From Lachnospiraceae bacterium (GTDB lineage: Bacteria > Bacillota > Clostridia > Lachnospirales > Lachnospiraceae): DNA of 64,000 nt. Numbering within the stretch: the stretch's first letter is position 1; every line of letters begins with the position of its first letter. The position numbers and the translations under genes were made by a program. The notes under the pieces are model-generated. The model was not told the DNA's origin. It saw nothing but the letters and a program-made list of their open reading frames with translations, and did not search any database. Shown piece by piece: positions 55,348 through 64,000 of this stretch. Where the stretch lies: contig JAFRGQ010000098.1 of assembly GCA_017433725.1 (NCBI GenBank), positions 124,001 through 188,000 of the forward strand. The letters are read 5' to 3'.

Positions 55348-56226
55348 ATGGTTAAAAGTATGACTGGTTTCGGTCACGCGGAATACATAGGAGACACAAG
55401 AAAACTGACTTGTGAAATGAAATCCGTGAACAACCGATACCTTGATTTTAATATCCGCATGCCAAAAAAATACAGTGCCTTCGAAGCGCAGATCCGCAAT
55501 ATTCTCAAAGAATATGCAAAGCGCGGAAAAGTCGACGTCTTCATAACCGAAGAAGTCTTCGGTTCAGGTACCGGCGAGCCGTGTTTGAACCTCGAGCTGG
55601 CACAAAAGTATGTTAAAGCATGCCAGACTCTGCAAGCCGAGACAGGCGTAGAAAATGATCTGTGCATCTCCGACCTGACCCGCTTCCCGGAGGTCCTCAC
55701 GCTGAAGGATGCAGAGACGGACGAGGAGGAACTCTGGAGCCAGCTTGAAACAGTTATCCGCAAAGCGGCTGATAAATATGATGAATCGAGAAAGATAGAG
55801 GGGGCAAAACTTCAGACAGATCTCGAGGAAAAGCTGAACGGAATGCGAAGCAATGTGGCAGAAATTGAGGTGCATGAGCCGGAAGTCATGGCTGACTACA
55901 GAAAGCGTCTGGAAGACAAACTTCACGAGATCCTGGAAGATAGGACGATCGATGAATCCCAGCTTGCGACAGCTCTTGTGGTTTATGCGGATAAGATTTC
56001 CACAGATGAGGAGACGGTTCGTCTGGCAAGTCATATTGACCAGATGTTAAGCGAGCTGAAAAAGGCCGAGAGTGTCGGAAGAAAGCTTGATTTCCTCGCA
56101 CAGGAGATGAATCGCGAGTCGAATACGATCCTGTCGAAAGCCGGCGATCTTGCAACTTCCAATATCGGTATTGAGCTTAAGACAGTTGTAGAAAAGATTC
56201 GTGAGCAGATACAGAATATTGAATAA
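55348..56226 (+). CDS. yicC: YicC-family endoribonuclease
   Basis: This 292-residue protein begins VKSMTGFGHAEY, the invariant start of YicC proteins, and ends with the DUF1732 part (KAESVGRKLDFLAQEMNRESNTILSKAGD, split here across KLDFLAQEMNRE). Recent work assigns YicC an RNase role. In many Firmicutes remA (DUF370) lies between yicC and gmk; here it does not. Confidence 0.94.
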   Translation: MVKSMTGFGHAEYIGDTRKLTCEMKSVNNRYLDFNIRMPKKYSAFEAQIRNILKEYAKRGKVDVFITEEVFGSGTGEPCLNLELAQKYVKACQTLQAETGVENDLCISDLTRFPEVLTLKDAETDEEELWSQLETVIRKAADKYDESRKIEGAKLQTDLEEKLNGMRSNVAEIEVHEPEVMADYRKRLEDKLHEILEDRTIDESQLATALVVYADKISTDEETVRLASHIDQMLSELKKAESVGRKLDFLAQEMNRESNTILSKAGDLATSNIGIELKTVVEKIREQIQNIE

Positions 56227-56293
56227 GTTTTTTGGCATCTGTGTAAGGACGAGTGAACGAAATTTGGGTTCTATGTGATCTGGAGGGAAAGCG

Positions 56294-56923
56294 TTGGCTG
56301 AAAAGGGAATACTGATCATTGTCTCCGGATTTTCCGGGGCAGGAAAAGGAACAATTACGAAGGCGATCTGCAATAAATATGACAACTATGCACTTTCCGT
56401 TTCCGCTACTACCAGAGCGCCGAGAGAGATGGAGAAGGATGGCATTGACTACTTCTTTCTTATGAAGGAGGAGTTCGAAGATATGATTCGCGTCGATGCG
56501 CTGATCGAATTTGCCTCCTACCAGGAAAACTATTACGGGACTCCGAAAGAGTATGTCCTGAAAAATCTTGCGGAAGGCAAGGATGTCATCCTTGAAATCG
56601 AAGTGCAGGGAGCACTCAAGGTCCACGAGAAATATCCGGATACGCCGATGATATTTGTCACTGCACCGTCGGCGAAGGTTCTGGCAGAGCGTCTGCGCGG
56701 GCGCGGTACCGAAAGTGAGGAGAAGGTACAGGGGCGGCTCAGAAGGGCTGTTGAGGAATCCGAGTTCATGGATGCTTACGACTATATTTTGGTGAACGAT
56801 AAACTGGATGATGCGGTCGAAGCGCTTCATCGGATCGTACGTACCGAACATATCAAGGCGAACAGAAACAGTAAACTCATTGCCGAATTAAAGAACGATC
56901 TTAAACAGTACGTGAATGGCTGA
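56294..56923 (+). CDS. gmk: Guanylate kinase
   Basis: GMK phosphorylates GMP to GDP. The 209-residue protein has the P-loop GFSGAGKGTI, the GMP-binding SATTRAPR…GIDYFF, and YYGTPKEYV. The start is TTG 56294 behind GGAGGGAA. It lies between yicC and rpoZ as is common. Confidence 0.97.
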   Translation: MAEKGILIIVSGFSGAGKGTITKAICNKYDNYALSVSATTRAPREMEKDGIDYFFLMKEEFEDMIRVDALIEFASYQENYYGTPKEYVLKNLAEGKDVILEIEVQGALKVHEKYPDTPMIFVTAPSAKVLAERLRGRGTESEEKVQGRLRRAVEESEFMDAYDYILVNDKLDDAVEALHRIVRTEHIKANRNSKLIAELKNDLKQYVNG

Positions 56924-57009
56924 GAGATAGGTTATGCTTTTGTTACATTGGTCCATGTTAACGCTGACATGTTTCATGTCGGCATCTATACAATAGGAGA
57001 AATTGCATT

Positions 57010-57255
57010 ATGATGATTCATCCGTCTTATAAGGAAATGATTGCAGCAGTTAATTCGGAGATCGAGGACGGCACGGTGCCGGTAGTTTCCAGCAGATATT
57101 CGATCGTTATGGCCACTGCAAAACGAGCACGCCAGATCATCGATGGCGATGAGCCGCTCATCGAGAGCGAGGAAGAAAAGAAACCGCTTTCTATTGCCGT
57201 TGACGAAGTATTCAAAGGGGAAGTCAAGATCCTTCCGGAAGAAACAAATAAATGA
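57010..57255 (+). CDS. rpoZ: RNA polymerase omega subunit
   Basis: This 81-residue protein with SSRYSIVMATAKRARQI matches the omega core helix, and the acidic middle fits the family. ATAGGAGA precedes the start; a second ATG follows immediately, so the true start may be one codon later. An independent terminator ends the operon. Confidence 0.94.
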   Translation: MMIHPSYKEMIAAVNSEIEDGTVPVVSSRYSIVMATAKRARQIIDGDEPLIESEEEKKPLSIAVDEVFKGEVKILPEETNK

Positions 57256-57261
57256 TCAGGG

Positions 57262-57294
57262 AAGGGCAGTGGCTTAAGCAGCAGCTGCCCTTTT
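57262..57294 (+). terminator. Terminator after rpoZ
   Basis: AAGGGCAG (57262-57269) pairs with CTGCCCTT (57285-57292), followed by TT and a second T-run. Confidence 0.8.
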
Positions 57295-57309
57295 ACTTTT
57301 TTAAAGATT

Positions 57310-57328
57310 ATTCCCGTGACACGGGAAT
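57310..57328. promoter_or_regulatory. Perfect palindrome upstream of rimO
   Basis: ATTCCCGTG (57310-57318) and CACGGGAAT (57320-57328) form a perfect 9-bp inverted repeat around one base, an operator-like spacing. It lies 18 bp before the rimO start. Confidence 0.5.
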
Positions 57329-57346
57329 GCCTGGATTGGAGTGTTT

Positions 57347-58684
57347 ATGAAGTTACTGATGGTATCACTCGGATGCGACAAGAATCTTGTCGATTCCGAG
57401 GAAATGCTGGGAATTCTGGCCTCCCGCGGATATGAGATCACGGATGATGAGACGGAAGCGGACGCCGCCGTTATCAATACCTGCTGTTTCATTGAGGATG
57501 CCAAGAAGGAATCGATCGAGGAGATCCTTGCCCTTGCTGAGCTTAAGACAGAGGCGCGTCTTCAGGTCCTTGTTGTGACCGGCTGCATGGCACAGCGCTA
57601 CAGGGAAGAGATCCTTGAAGAGATTCCTGAAGTGGATGCCATTGTCGGCACTACGGGAAGAGCAGGTATTGCGGACGCGGTGGATGATGCATTCCGCGGG
57701 AAAAAGACGATCCTGCTCGCAGATGCGAGCCGCGATGAGACGATCGACACGAAGCGAATGGTCTCAACCGGAGGACACTATGCATTTCTTAAGATCGCCG
57801 AAGGGTGCGACAAGCACTGCACATACTGCATCATTCCGAAGATCAGAGGCCGGTACAGGAGCTTTCCGATGGATAAACTGGTCGCGGAAGCACAGAGTCT
57901 GGCAGACGACGGTGTGACAGAACTTATCCTCGTTGCGCAGGAGACGACCATATACGGAACAGACCTGTACGGAAAGAAGACGCTGCATGAGCTTCTGAAG
58001 AAGCTGTGTAAGATTGAAGGCCTGCACTGGATCCGTATCCTTTATTGTTATCCGGAGGAAATCTATCCTGAACTGATCGATGTGATGGCGGAGGAGAAGA
58101 AGATATGCCATTATCTGGATCTCCCTATGCAGCATGCGTCGGACGTCATCCTAAAGCGCATGAACCGCAGGACTACCGAAGCCGACCTTCGCGCCCTGGT
58201 GGAACAGCTCAGAAAAAAAATGCCGGATATATTCCTGAGAACAACTCTGATTTCCGGATTCCCGGGAGAGACCGAGGAAGACCACGAAACGCTGAAGCGG
58301 TTTGTGAGTGAGATGAAATTTGACCGTCTCGGAGTTTTCACATACTCGAGGGAGGAAGATACTCCCGCTGCGAAGATGAAGAATCAGGTCAGAAAGCAGA
58401 CAAAAAACAGACGTCGCAGAGAGATCATGGAGATCCAGCAGAAAATTTCCATGGCCCGCGGAAAATCCCGGATCGGGAAAACAATCGAGGCGGTTATCGA
58501 GGGAGAATTGCCCGAAGAAGGAATCTACGAGGCCAGAACGTACGGAGATGCACCCGGTGTGGATGGACTTGTGTTCATCCCTGCAACGGAAGAGCATATG
58601 AGCGGTGATTTTGTAAATGTCCGGATCACAGGCGCTTCCGAATATGATTTAACAGGAGAGTTTGAAAATGAATCTGCCGAATAA
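57347..58684 (+). CDS. rimO: Ribosomal protein S12 methylthiotransferase RimO
   Basis: This radical SAM enzyme methylthiolates an Asp of S12. The start at ATG 57347 follows GGAG. The 445 residues comprise an N-terminal MTTase domain (SLGCDKNLVDSE with the first cluster Cys, NTCCFIEDAKKES, TGCMAQRY), the radical SAM cluster GCDKHCTYCIIP about residue 144 and a C-terminal TRAM domain. SLGC(D/A)KN…SE and the FIxxAKxES pattern favour RimO over MiaB. Its end overlaps pgsA. Confidence 0.96.
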   Translation: MKLLMVSLGCDKNLVDSEEMLGILASRGYEITDDETEADAAVINTCCFIEDAKKESIEEILALAELKTEARLQVLVVTGCMAQRYREEILEEIPEVDAIVGTTGRAGIADAVDDAFRGKKTILLADASRDETIDTKRMVSTGGHYAFLKIAEGCDKHCTYCIIPKIRGRYRSFPMDKLVAEAQSLADDGVTELILVAQETTIYGTDLYGKKTLHELLKKLCKIEGLHWIRILYCYPEEIYPELIDVMAEEKKICHYLDLPMQHASDVILKRMNRRTTEADLRALVEQLRKKMPDIFLRTTLISGFPGETEEDHETLKRFVSEMKFDRLGVFTYSREEDTPAAKMKNQVRKQTKNRRRREIMEIQQKISMARGKSRIGKTIEAVIEGELPEEGIYEARTYGDAPGVDGLVFIPATEEHMSGDFVNVRITGASEYDLTGEFENESAE

Positions 58685-59210
58685 GTTAACTGTACTGCGT
58701 ATGATACTTATCGTTCCTTTTGTCATCTTCATGCTTGTCGGGCGCGGAGAAGGATGGATGAGGTGGGCAGCTTTGCTGACATTTATCATCGCTTCCCTCA
58801 CAGACATGCTTGACGGAAAGATAGCGAGAAAATATAATCTGATCACTGACTTCGGAAAGTTCATGGATCCGCTTGCGGACAAGCTGCTTGTCTGTTCGGC
58901 TCTCATCTGCCTGGTGGAACTTGGCAGACTGCCGGCGTGGATCTGCATCGTGATCATAGCCAGAGAGTTCGCAATCAGCGGTTTCAGACTTGTTGCATCG
59001 GACAACGGTATAGTAATCGCTGCCAGTTACTGGGGCAAGACAAAGACAGTCAGTCAGATGGCTATGGTCATTCTGATGATTTTGAACCTTCAAATACCTG
59101 CAGTGCAGATGCTGACAACTGTCATCATGTATGTAGCGTGCGCACTCACGATTATTTCCCTTGTGGACTACATTGTGAAGAATAAGCAGGTACTTGCATC
59201 CCAGAAGTGA
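58668..59210 (+). CDS. pgsA: CDP-diacylglycerol-glycerol-3-phosphate 3-phosphatidyltransferase
   Basis: PgsA makes phosphatidylglycerol phosphate, the first committed step to PG and cardiolipin. The 180-residue membrane protein shows the CDP-alcohol transferase motif as DMLDGKIARKYNLITDFGKFMDPLADK (residues about 46-72, all four Asp present) and four to six hydrophobic helices. ATG 58668 follows GGAGAG inside the rimO end, so translation is coupled. Confidence 0.96.
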   Translation: MNLPNKLTVLRMILIVPFVIFMLVGRGEGWMRWAALLTFIIASLTDMLDGKIARKYNLITDFGKFMDPLADKLLVCSALICLVELGRLPAWICIVIIAREFAISGFRLVASDNGIVIAASYWGKTKTVSQMAMVILMILNLQIPAVQMLTTVIMYVACALTIISLVDYIVKNKQVLASQK

Positions 59211-59276
59211 TTCTGATGATTGAGCACCCTGTTTCGGGACCGGTCACCCCGACACAGGAGATAGGAGGAGATTATT

Positions 59277-60683
59277 ATGGAAATGGAATACAGACAGGTT
59301 CATATGAACCATACTTCGCATCTTCTTGAACTGGAAGAGCATATGTATCCGCTCGTAGATGTTGAGCGTCCGAATACATTCCGAAACCTTTTCCCGTATG
59401 ACGAAGTTCCGAAGATTGCTTTCAATGATCGAATTGTCCCGCACCATATGCCGCATCAGATCTGGATTACCGACACGACATTCCGTGACGGTCAGCAGTC
59501 CAGAGCACCCTATACGACAGATCAGATTGTGACAATTTATGATTATCTTCACAAGCTCGGCGGACCTCACGGTCTTATAAGAGCCTGCGAATTCTTTCTC
59601 TATGACAAGAAAGACAGAAAGGCTGTCGAGAAGTGCCTGGATCGCGGCTATCGTTATCCTCAGGTAACGAGCTGGATCCGTGCAAGCAAGAAAGACTTTG
59701 AGCTTGTAAAGTCCATGGGTATGCGTGAGACCGGTATTCTGGTTTCATGTTCCGACTACCATATTTTCTATAAGATGCATATGACACGTCGTCAGGCCAT
59801 GGAGCATTATCTGGCAATCGTAAAAGAGTGTCTGGAAATGGGCATCAGTCCGAGATGCCATCTTGAAGATATTACTCGTGCCGACATTTACGGCTATGTC
59901 ATCCCGTTCTGCCTCGAACTTATGAAGCTTCGCGACCAGTACGGCATTCCGATTAAGGTCAGAGCCTGCGATACGATGGGATACGGCGTCAACTATCCGG
60001 GCGCAGTGATCCCTCGATCCGTACCGGGCATTATTTACGGACTTATGGTGCACTCGGGCGTTCCGTCCGAACTCATCGAGTGGCATGGACACAATGATTT
60101 CTATAAGGCTGTCTCCAATTCCACGACAGCATGGCTGTACGGTGCGAGCGGCGTCAACTGCTCACTCTTCGGAATCGGAGAGAGGACGGGCAACACACCG
60201 CTTGAAGCGATGGTATTTGAGTACGCACAGCTCAGGGGTACTCTGAACGGCATGGATACAACGGTCATCTCAGACCTGGCCGAGTATTATGAGAAGGAGC
60301 TGGGTGAAAAGATCCCGCCGCGCACGCCGTTTGTCGGAAAGAACTTCAATATCACGAGAGCCGGTATCCATGCGGACGGTCTCCTGAAAAATGAGGAAAT
60401 CTACAACATTTTCGATACCGAGAAGTTCCTTAAGCGTCCGGTAGAAGTTTCAATCTCCAACACATCCGGACTTGCGGGAATCGCACACTGGATCAACCGT
60501 CATTATGACGTGCCGGAAGAGCAGAAGATCGACAAGAAGTCAGAACTGGCCATGGCTGTCAAGGCATGGGTAGATGATCAGTATGAGAACGGCCGTGTCA
60601 CGGTCATATCGAACGATGAGCTTTTCGTCGTCACAGATTGTGCTCTTGCAGAACTCGGCATGAAACTTGAGAAAAAGCAGTGA
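59277..60683 (+). CDS. Probable Re-citrate synthase (isopropylmalate/homocitrate synthase family)
   Basis: This 468-residue DRE-TIM metallolyase has [16 protein letters not shown] (active-site Arg-Asp), the metal-binding His pair in [10 protein letters not shown] and [17 protein letters not shown]. The C-terminal regulatory domain of LeuA is absent. The N-terminal 60 residues ([28 protein letters not shown], in part) and overall length are like the Re-citrate synthases of Clostridium kluyveri and relatives. The neighbour is NADP-isocitrate dehydrogenase, so citrate formation for glutamate synthesis is the likeliest role. It could also be homocitrate or 2-isopropylmalate synthase. A CCTGT/ACAGG hairpin (about 59229-59259) precedes the ribosome binding site. 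Confidence 0.75.
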   Translation: MEMEYRQVHMNHTSHLLELEEHMYPLVDVERPNTFRNLFPYDEVPKIAFNDRIVPHHMPHQIWITDTTFRDGQQSRAPYTTDQIVTIYDYLHKLGGPHGLIRACEFFLYDKKDRKAVEKCLDRGYRYPQVTSWIRASKKDFELVKSMGMRETGILVSCSDYHIFYKMHMTRRQAMEHYLAIVKECLEMGISPRCHLEDITRADIYGYVIPFCLELMKLRDQYGIPIKVRACDTMGYGVNYPGAVIPRSVPGIIYGLMVHSGVPSELIEWHGHNDFYKAVSNSTTAWLYGASGVNCSLFGIGERTGNTPLEAMVFEYAQLRGTLNGMDTTVISDLAEYYEKELGEKIPPRTPFVGKNFNITRAGIHADGLLKNEEIYNIFDTEKFLKRPVEVSISNTSGLAGIAHWINRHYDVPEEQKIDKKSELAMAVKAWVDDQYENGRVTVISNDELFVVTDCALAELGMKLEKKQ

Positions 60684-60750
60684 TATGGCATCTGCTGAAG
60701 CGGTTCGCTCACAGGGCGGACCTGCTATTACCTTTCCCGGAGGAAATAAA

Positions 60751-61959
60751 ATGGAAAAAATTAAAATGACAACGCCTCTCGTAGAGATGGACGGAGACGA
60801 GATGACGAGAATCATCTGGAAGATGATCAAGGATGAGCTGCTCACTCCCTTTATAGACCTTGAGACAGACTACTATGATCTGGGTCTGAAGCACAGAGAT
60901 GAGACGAACGATCAGGTCACGATTGATGCTGCCAAGGCAAATATGAAGTTCGGCGTCAGCGTCAAGTGTGCCACCATCACTCCGAATGCTGCCCGTCTCA
61001 AGGAATACGACCTTAAGGAACTCTATAAGAGCCCGAACGGCACGATCCGTGCAATGTTGGACGGCACTGTTTTTCGCGCACCGATTCTCGTAAAGGGTAT
61101 CAATCCGGTCGTCAGCAAGTGGAAGAAGCCCATCACGATCGCACGTCATGCTTACGGCGATGTGTATAAGAATACAGAGATGCGCATCGACAGACCGGGA
61201 AAGGCAGAAATCGTGTTCACCGCAGAGGACGGAACGGTCACCAGGCAGACGATTTTTGATTTCAAGGGTCCCGGCGTTGTGCAGGGTATGCATAATCTGG
61301 ATGCTTCCATAGAGAGCTTCGCACGCAGCTGCTTCACTTATGCTCTCTCCGTAAAGCAGGATTTGTGGTTCGCCACAAAGGATACGATTTCCAAAATCTA
61401 TGACGGAGAATTCAAGGCTATCTTCGAGCGTATTTACGAGGAAGAGTTCAGGGAGAAGTTCGAGAAGGCCGGTATCGTCTATTTCTATACATTGATCGAT
61501 GATGTGGCAGCTCGACTTATGAAGAGTGAGGGCGGATTTGTCCTTGCACTCAAGAACTATGACGGGGATGTGCAGTCTGATATGCTTTCATCCGCGTTCG
61601 GATCTCTTGCCATGATGACATCTGTCCTGGTATCCCCGAAGGGCTATTTTGAGTATGAGGCAGCCCACGGCACGGTCCAGAGACACTACTATAAGCATCT
61701 ACAGGGAGAACTTACTTCGACCAATTCCGTCGCGACGATCTTTGCATGGACAGGCGCACTCAGGAAGAGGGGCGAGCTGGACGGTATCGATGAGCTGTGT
61801 GAGTTCGCGGATAAGCTTGAGAGGGCTACGATCGAGACAATTGAGAGCGGACAGATGACGGGAGACCTGACGCTTATCACCGAGATCAAAAATCCGAAGA
61901 AGCTCTCGACACTGGATTTCATTCTGGCGGTCCGCAGGACGCTGGAGAAGATGATTTGA
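60751..61959 (+). CDS. icd: NADP-dependent isocitrate dehydrogenase
   Basis: This is a 402-residue homodimeric IDH of the subfamily that also includes the eukaryotic cytosolic enzyme. It opens [18 protein letters not shown] and has [16 protein letters not shown] for isocitrate binding, [16 protein letters not shown], the catalytic [16 protein letters not shown] and [13 protein letters not shown] 60751 follows CGGAGG. It lies 67 bp after the citrate-synthase-like gene, with the aconitase step encoded elsewhere. Confidence 0.96.
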   Translation: MEKIKMTTPLVEMDGDEMTRIIWKMIKDELLTPFIDLETDYYDLGLKHRDETNDQVTIDAAKANMKFGVSVKCATITPNAARLKEYDLKELYKSPNGTIRAMLDGTVFRAPILVKGINPVVSKWKKPITIARHAYGDVYKNTEMRIDRPGKAEIVFTAEDGTVTRQTIFDFKGPGVVQGMHNLDASIESFARSCFTYALSVKQDLWFATKDTISKIYDGEFKAIFERIYEEEFREKFEKAGIVYFYTLIDDVAARLMKSEGGFVLALKNYDGDVQSDMLSSAFGSLAMMTSVLVSPKGYFEYEAAHGTVQRHYYKHLQGELTSTNSVATIFAWTGALRKRGELDGIDELCEFADKLERATIETIESGQMTGDLTLITEIKNPKKLSTLDFILAVRRTLEKMI

Positions 61960-61991
61960 TAAGAAACAGGGAAAGAAGTTTCCTATGATAC

Positions 61992-62037
61992 AAAAACTGC
62001 AGTCGAAGCCGCAAATGTCGTTTCGATTGCAGTTTTT
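61992..62037. terminator. Terminator after icd
   Basis: AAAACTGCAGTCGAA (61993-62007) pairs with TTCGATTGCAGTTTT (62022-62036) with one mismatch. Both sides carry A/T runs, so it can work in both directions between icd and the convergent ABC-F gene. Confidence 0.85.
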
Positions 62038-62098
62038 CAATTACAGTATCTCTAATAATCAGACTGTTAAGGGATTTCAAGTAGGAAGTTTAAGTAAT

Positions 62099-64000
62099 TC
62101 ATCCTTCCGATTCCTGCAATTCCTCCCACAGCGTATAAAGCTCCTCGAGCCGTGCTGCGATTTGTTCCTTCCGATTCCCCAGCCGCGTACACTCCGCTGG
62201 ATCACAAGCCACTTTCGGGTCCTCGAACAGCGTGTCGATCTCTATATCCTCCTTTTCGAGCGCGTCTATTTCATTTTCACATCTCTTAATATCGTTCGCG
62301 CGTTTTCGTTTTTTTGCCGCATCCTCTTTCTGTGCCTTCCAGTCCAGCTTTGCCTCTGAATCTACTGATGCTTTCTGAGTAAGAAGTTCAGGAGCAAGAC
62401 CGGCCTTCTCAACATCTTCCTTTTTTGCGAGGTAATAATCGTAATTGCCTATATAATTGAGAAGTGTTTTGTGAGTCAGGTCAAGGATTCTGCCCGCTGT
62501 ACGGTTGATAAAATATCGGTCGTGAGATACATAGAACAGCGTTCCGGTATATGAATTGATCGCGCTCTCGAGAATCTCACGAGATTCAATATCCAGATGA
62601 TTGGTCGGCTCATCGAGCATGATGAAATTGGCATTTGAAAGCATGAGCTTGCACAGTGAGACGCGTGCCCGTTCGCCGCCCGAGAGATCGCGAATGTATT
62701 TGAATACGTCCTCGCCTGTGAAGAGGAAAGCTGCAAGCGCACTGCGGATCTTCGTGTTATTTAGCGTCGGATAATCGTCTGAGATCTCATCGAAAATGGT
62801 CTTGTCCGGATGAAGGACATGCATTTCCTGGTCATAATACCCCGTGATAACATTGCTTCCGAGGACGAATTCCCCTCTGTCCGGGAGGTAGACGCCGTTC
62901 AGGATCTTCAGCAGCGTGGATTTTCCCGTACCGTTGTTTCCGATGAGGGCGACATGTTCTCCTTTTTTAATTTCAAACGAAATATCATCGAACAGGCTGA
63001 TGCCGTCAAATCCTTTTGAGAGTTCTGTGACAGTCAGGACGTCTTTTCCGGATTCTATGCCGGGTGCGAAGGACAGTCCCATAACCGGGTCTTCGCCGTG
63101 CGGTTTGTCCGGCATATCCATTTTATCCAGCATCTTCTGGCGGCTTTCCGCCCTTCGGATCGACTTCTCCCGGTTGAACTGCTTTAACTTTGCGATGACC
63201 TGTTCCTGATGTTTTCTTTCCTGTTCAGCCTTCATGTAGGAGAGATACTCCGCGTGTCGGATCTCTTCCTTCTTGCGGCTGTAAGCATCATAGTTGCCAT
63301 CGTACGTCCTCGCGGAACCGTGGTTCAGCTCGATGACCTTGGTCACGACACGGTTCAGGAAATACCGGTCGTGAGAGACGATCAGGACGGCGCCCTTATA
63401 GTTCATAAGGTATGTTTCGAGCCATACGATAGAGTTCATATCGAGATGGTTCGTCGGCTCGTCGAGCAGGATAATATCCGGACTTGTGAGAAGGAGCGTG
63501 CCCAGAGCAACGCGGGTCTTCTGTCCGCCGGACAGGGTCGATACCTTCTTACCGAAGTCATCTTCCGTGAAACCGAGTCCCTTCAGGACGCCGACAACCT
63601 CTGATTTGTAAGCGTAGCCGTTAAGCCGGTCGTAAGCTTCCTGCATCCTTGCATAAGCAGCCATCTCGTTTTCAAGGTCTTCGCCTGTCAGATGAGACAT
63701 TTTCTTCTCGGAATTTTCCATGCGTCTTAAGAGATTCAGGATATCCTGCCGCACCTGCATGAGCTGTTCATAGATCGTTGCATCTCCGGCCAGATCCTGA
63801 TGCTGCGCAAGATATCCGAGCGTCCTGTCTTTAGAAAGGACAACAGCACCGTCATCGGCCTGCATTTCCCCGACTATGATTTTTAAGAGCGTGGATTTTC
63901 CCGCACCGTTAATGCCGACGAGAGCTGCTTTTTCATTTTCTTCTATATGAAATGATACTTCCCGCAGAACTTCGTTTCCGGGGAAAGTCTTTGATACTTT
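62099..64000 (-). CDS. ABC-F family ATPase, 5' end outside window
   Basis: This soluble tandem-ABC protein of the translation-factor ABC-F type has no membrane domain. The frame stays open to base 64000, and the last 45 codons encode the first Walker A (GINGAGKST), so the ATG at 63865 is internal. The visible 633 residues include the first signature LSGGQKTR and Walker B (LLDEPTNHLD), and the P-site-reaching linker of charged helices. The second Walker A is GNNGTGKST, with LSGGERAR and LDEPTNHLD, and a Lys/Glu-rich C-terminal coiled coil completes it. Members rescue or tune ribosomes, and some give antibiotic resistance; the subfamily is not assigned here. Confidence 0.93.
   Translation of the reverse strand, partial: KVSKTFPGNEVLREVSFHIEENEKAALVGINGAGKSTLLKIIVGEMQADDGAVVLSKDRTLGYLAQHQDLAGDATIYEQLMQVRQDILNLLRRMENSEKKMSHLTGEDLENEMAAYARMQEAYDRLNGYAYKSEVVGVLKGLGFTEDDFGKKVSTLSGGQKTRVALGTLLLTSPDIILLDEPTNHLDMNSIVWLETYLMNYKGAVLIVSHDRYFLNRVVTKVIELNHGSARTYDGNYDAYSRKKEEIRHAEYLSYMKAEQERKHQEQVIAKLKQFNREKSIRRAESRQKMLDKMDMPDKPHGEDPVMGLSFAPGIESGKDVLTVTELSKGFDGISLFDDISFEIKKGEHVALIGNNGTGKSTLLKILNGVYLPDRGEFVLGSNVITGYYDQEMHVLHPDKTIFDEISDDYPTLNNTKIRSALAAFLFTGEDVFKYIRDLSGGERARVSLCKLMLSNANFIMLDEPTNHLDIESREILESAINSYTGTLFYVSHDRYFINRTAGRILDLTHKTLLNYIGNYDYYLAKKEDVEKAGLAPELLTQKASVDSEAKLDWKAQKEDAAKKRKRANDIKRCENEIDALEKEDIEIDTLFEDPKVACDPAECTRLGNRKEQIAARLEELYTLWEELQESEG

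Noticed and set aside
63865..63865. ATG at 63865 as the start of the ABC-F gene
   Set aside because: The frame continues to the window edge and the upstream 45 codons encode the first Walker A motif, so the gene is cut by the window.

Overview
The window looks like a chromosomal segment of a Gram-positive anaerobe of class Clostridia, most likely a Lachnospiraceae-type organism. The basis is the gene order (smc-ftsY; ylxM-ffh-rpsP-khpA-rimM-trmD-rplS-lepB-rbgA-rnhB-yraN; yicC-gmk-rpoZ; rimO-pgsA), the strong AGGAGG ribosome binding sites, the sigma-A-like promoters, and several families typical of that group: a double-activase CoA enzyme activator, a B12 methionine synthase with a separate activation protein, a citrate-synthase-like member of the isopropylmalate synthase family, and NFACT/RqcH. 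The species cannot be named from the sequence alone.

Layout. 1-4140: 3' half of smc, ftsY and a MATE transporter. 4141-4570: a junk-like interval with a decayed SH3-domain gene end, a terminator and a long inverted repeat. 4571-12731 (minus strand): B12-dependent methionine synthase, its activation protein and a 1429-residue acyl-CoA dehydratase activase-like protein. 12732-26300: an A+T-richer block holding a complete type I-E CRISPR-Cas locus. It contains cas3, cas8e, cse2, cas7, cas5, cas6e, cas1 and a cas2 fused to a DEDDh exonuclease, followed by an array of 35 repeats and 34 spacers and then a WYL-domain regulator. 26325-32909: tgt, yajC, an acetolactate synthase and phosphoglycerate dehydrogenase pair, an orphan sugar-binding lipoprotein and an Mrp-type Fe-S scaffold ATPase. 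33181-40240: tRNA-Thr(CGU), an SH3-repeat membrane protein behind a long leader, a lactonase, galactokinase, a short pyruvate kinase paralogue and a DUF4349 lipoprotein. 40252-47972: the SRP, ribosome-assembly and translation operon region. 48093-53268: leuS, a DMT transporter and a zinc-ribbon membrane protein. 53375-55117 (minus): rqcH. 55348-61959: yicC, gmk, rpoZ, rimO, pgsA, a probable Re-citrate synthase and NADP-isocitrate dehydrogenase. 62099-64000 (minus): an ABC-F ATPase running off the window.

How genes work together. The cas genes are packed with overlaps or gaps of at most 17 bp behind one recognisable promoter, and the array lies only 41 bp after cas2, so adaptation, crRNA maturation and interference sit in one compact locus. 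The two methionine genes rebuild a split MetH. The citrate-synthase-like gene and icd form a short oxidative route from acetyl-CoA and oxaloacetate to 2-oxoglutarate and glutamate.

Points most worth a second look: the Cas2-exonuclease fusion with a leader that must be very short or lie inside cas2; two spacers far apart in the array that share nearly the same sequence, one of them only 26 bp; a promoter that predicts a leaderless ylxM-ffh mRNA; the 5' leader of the SH3 gene; a Cys-containing low-complexity insert in MetH; and a 56-bp dispersed repeat present twice.
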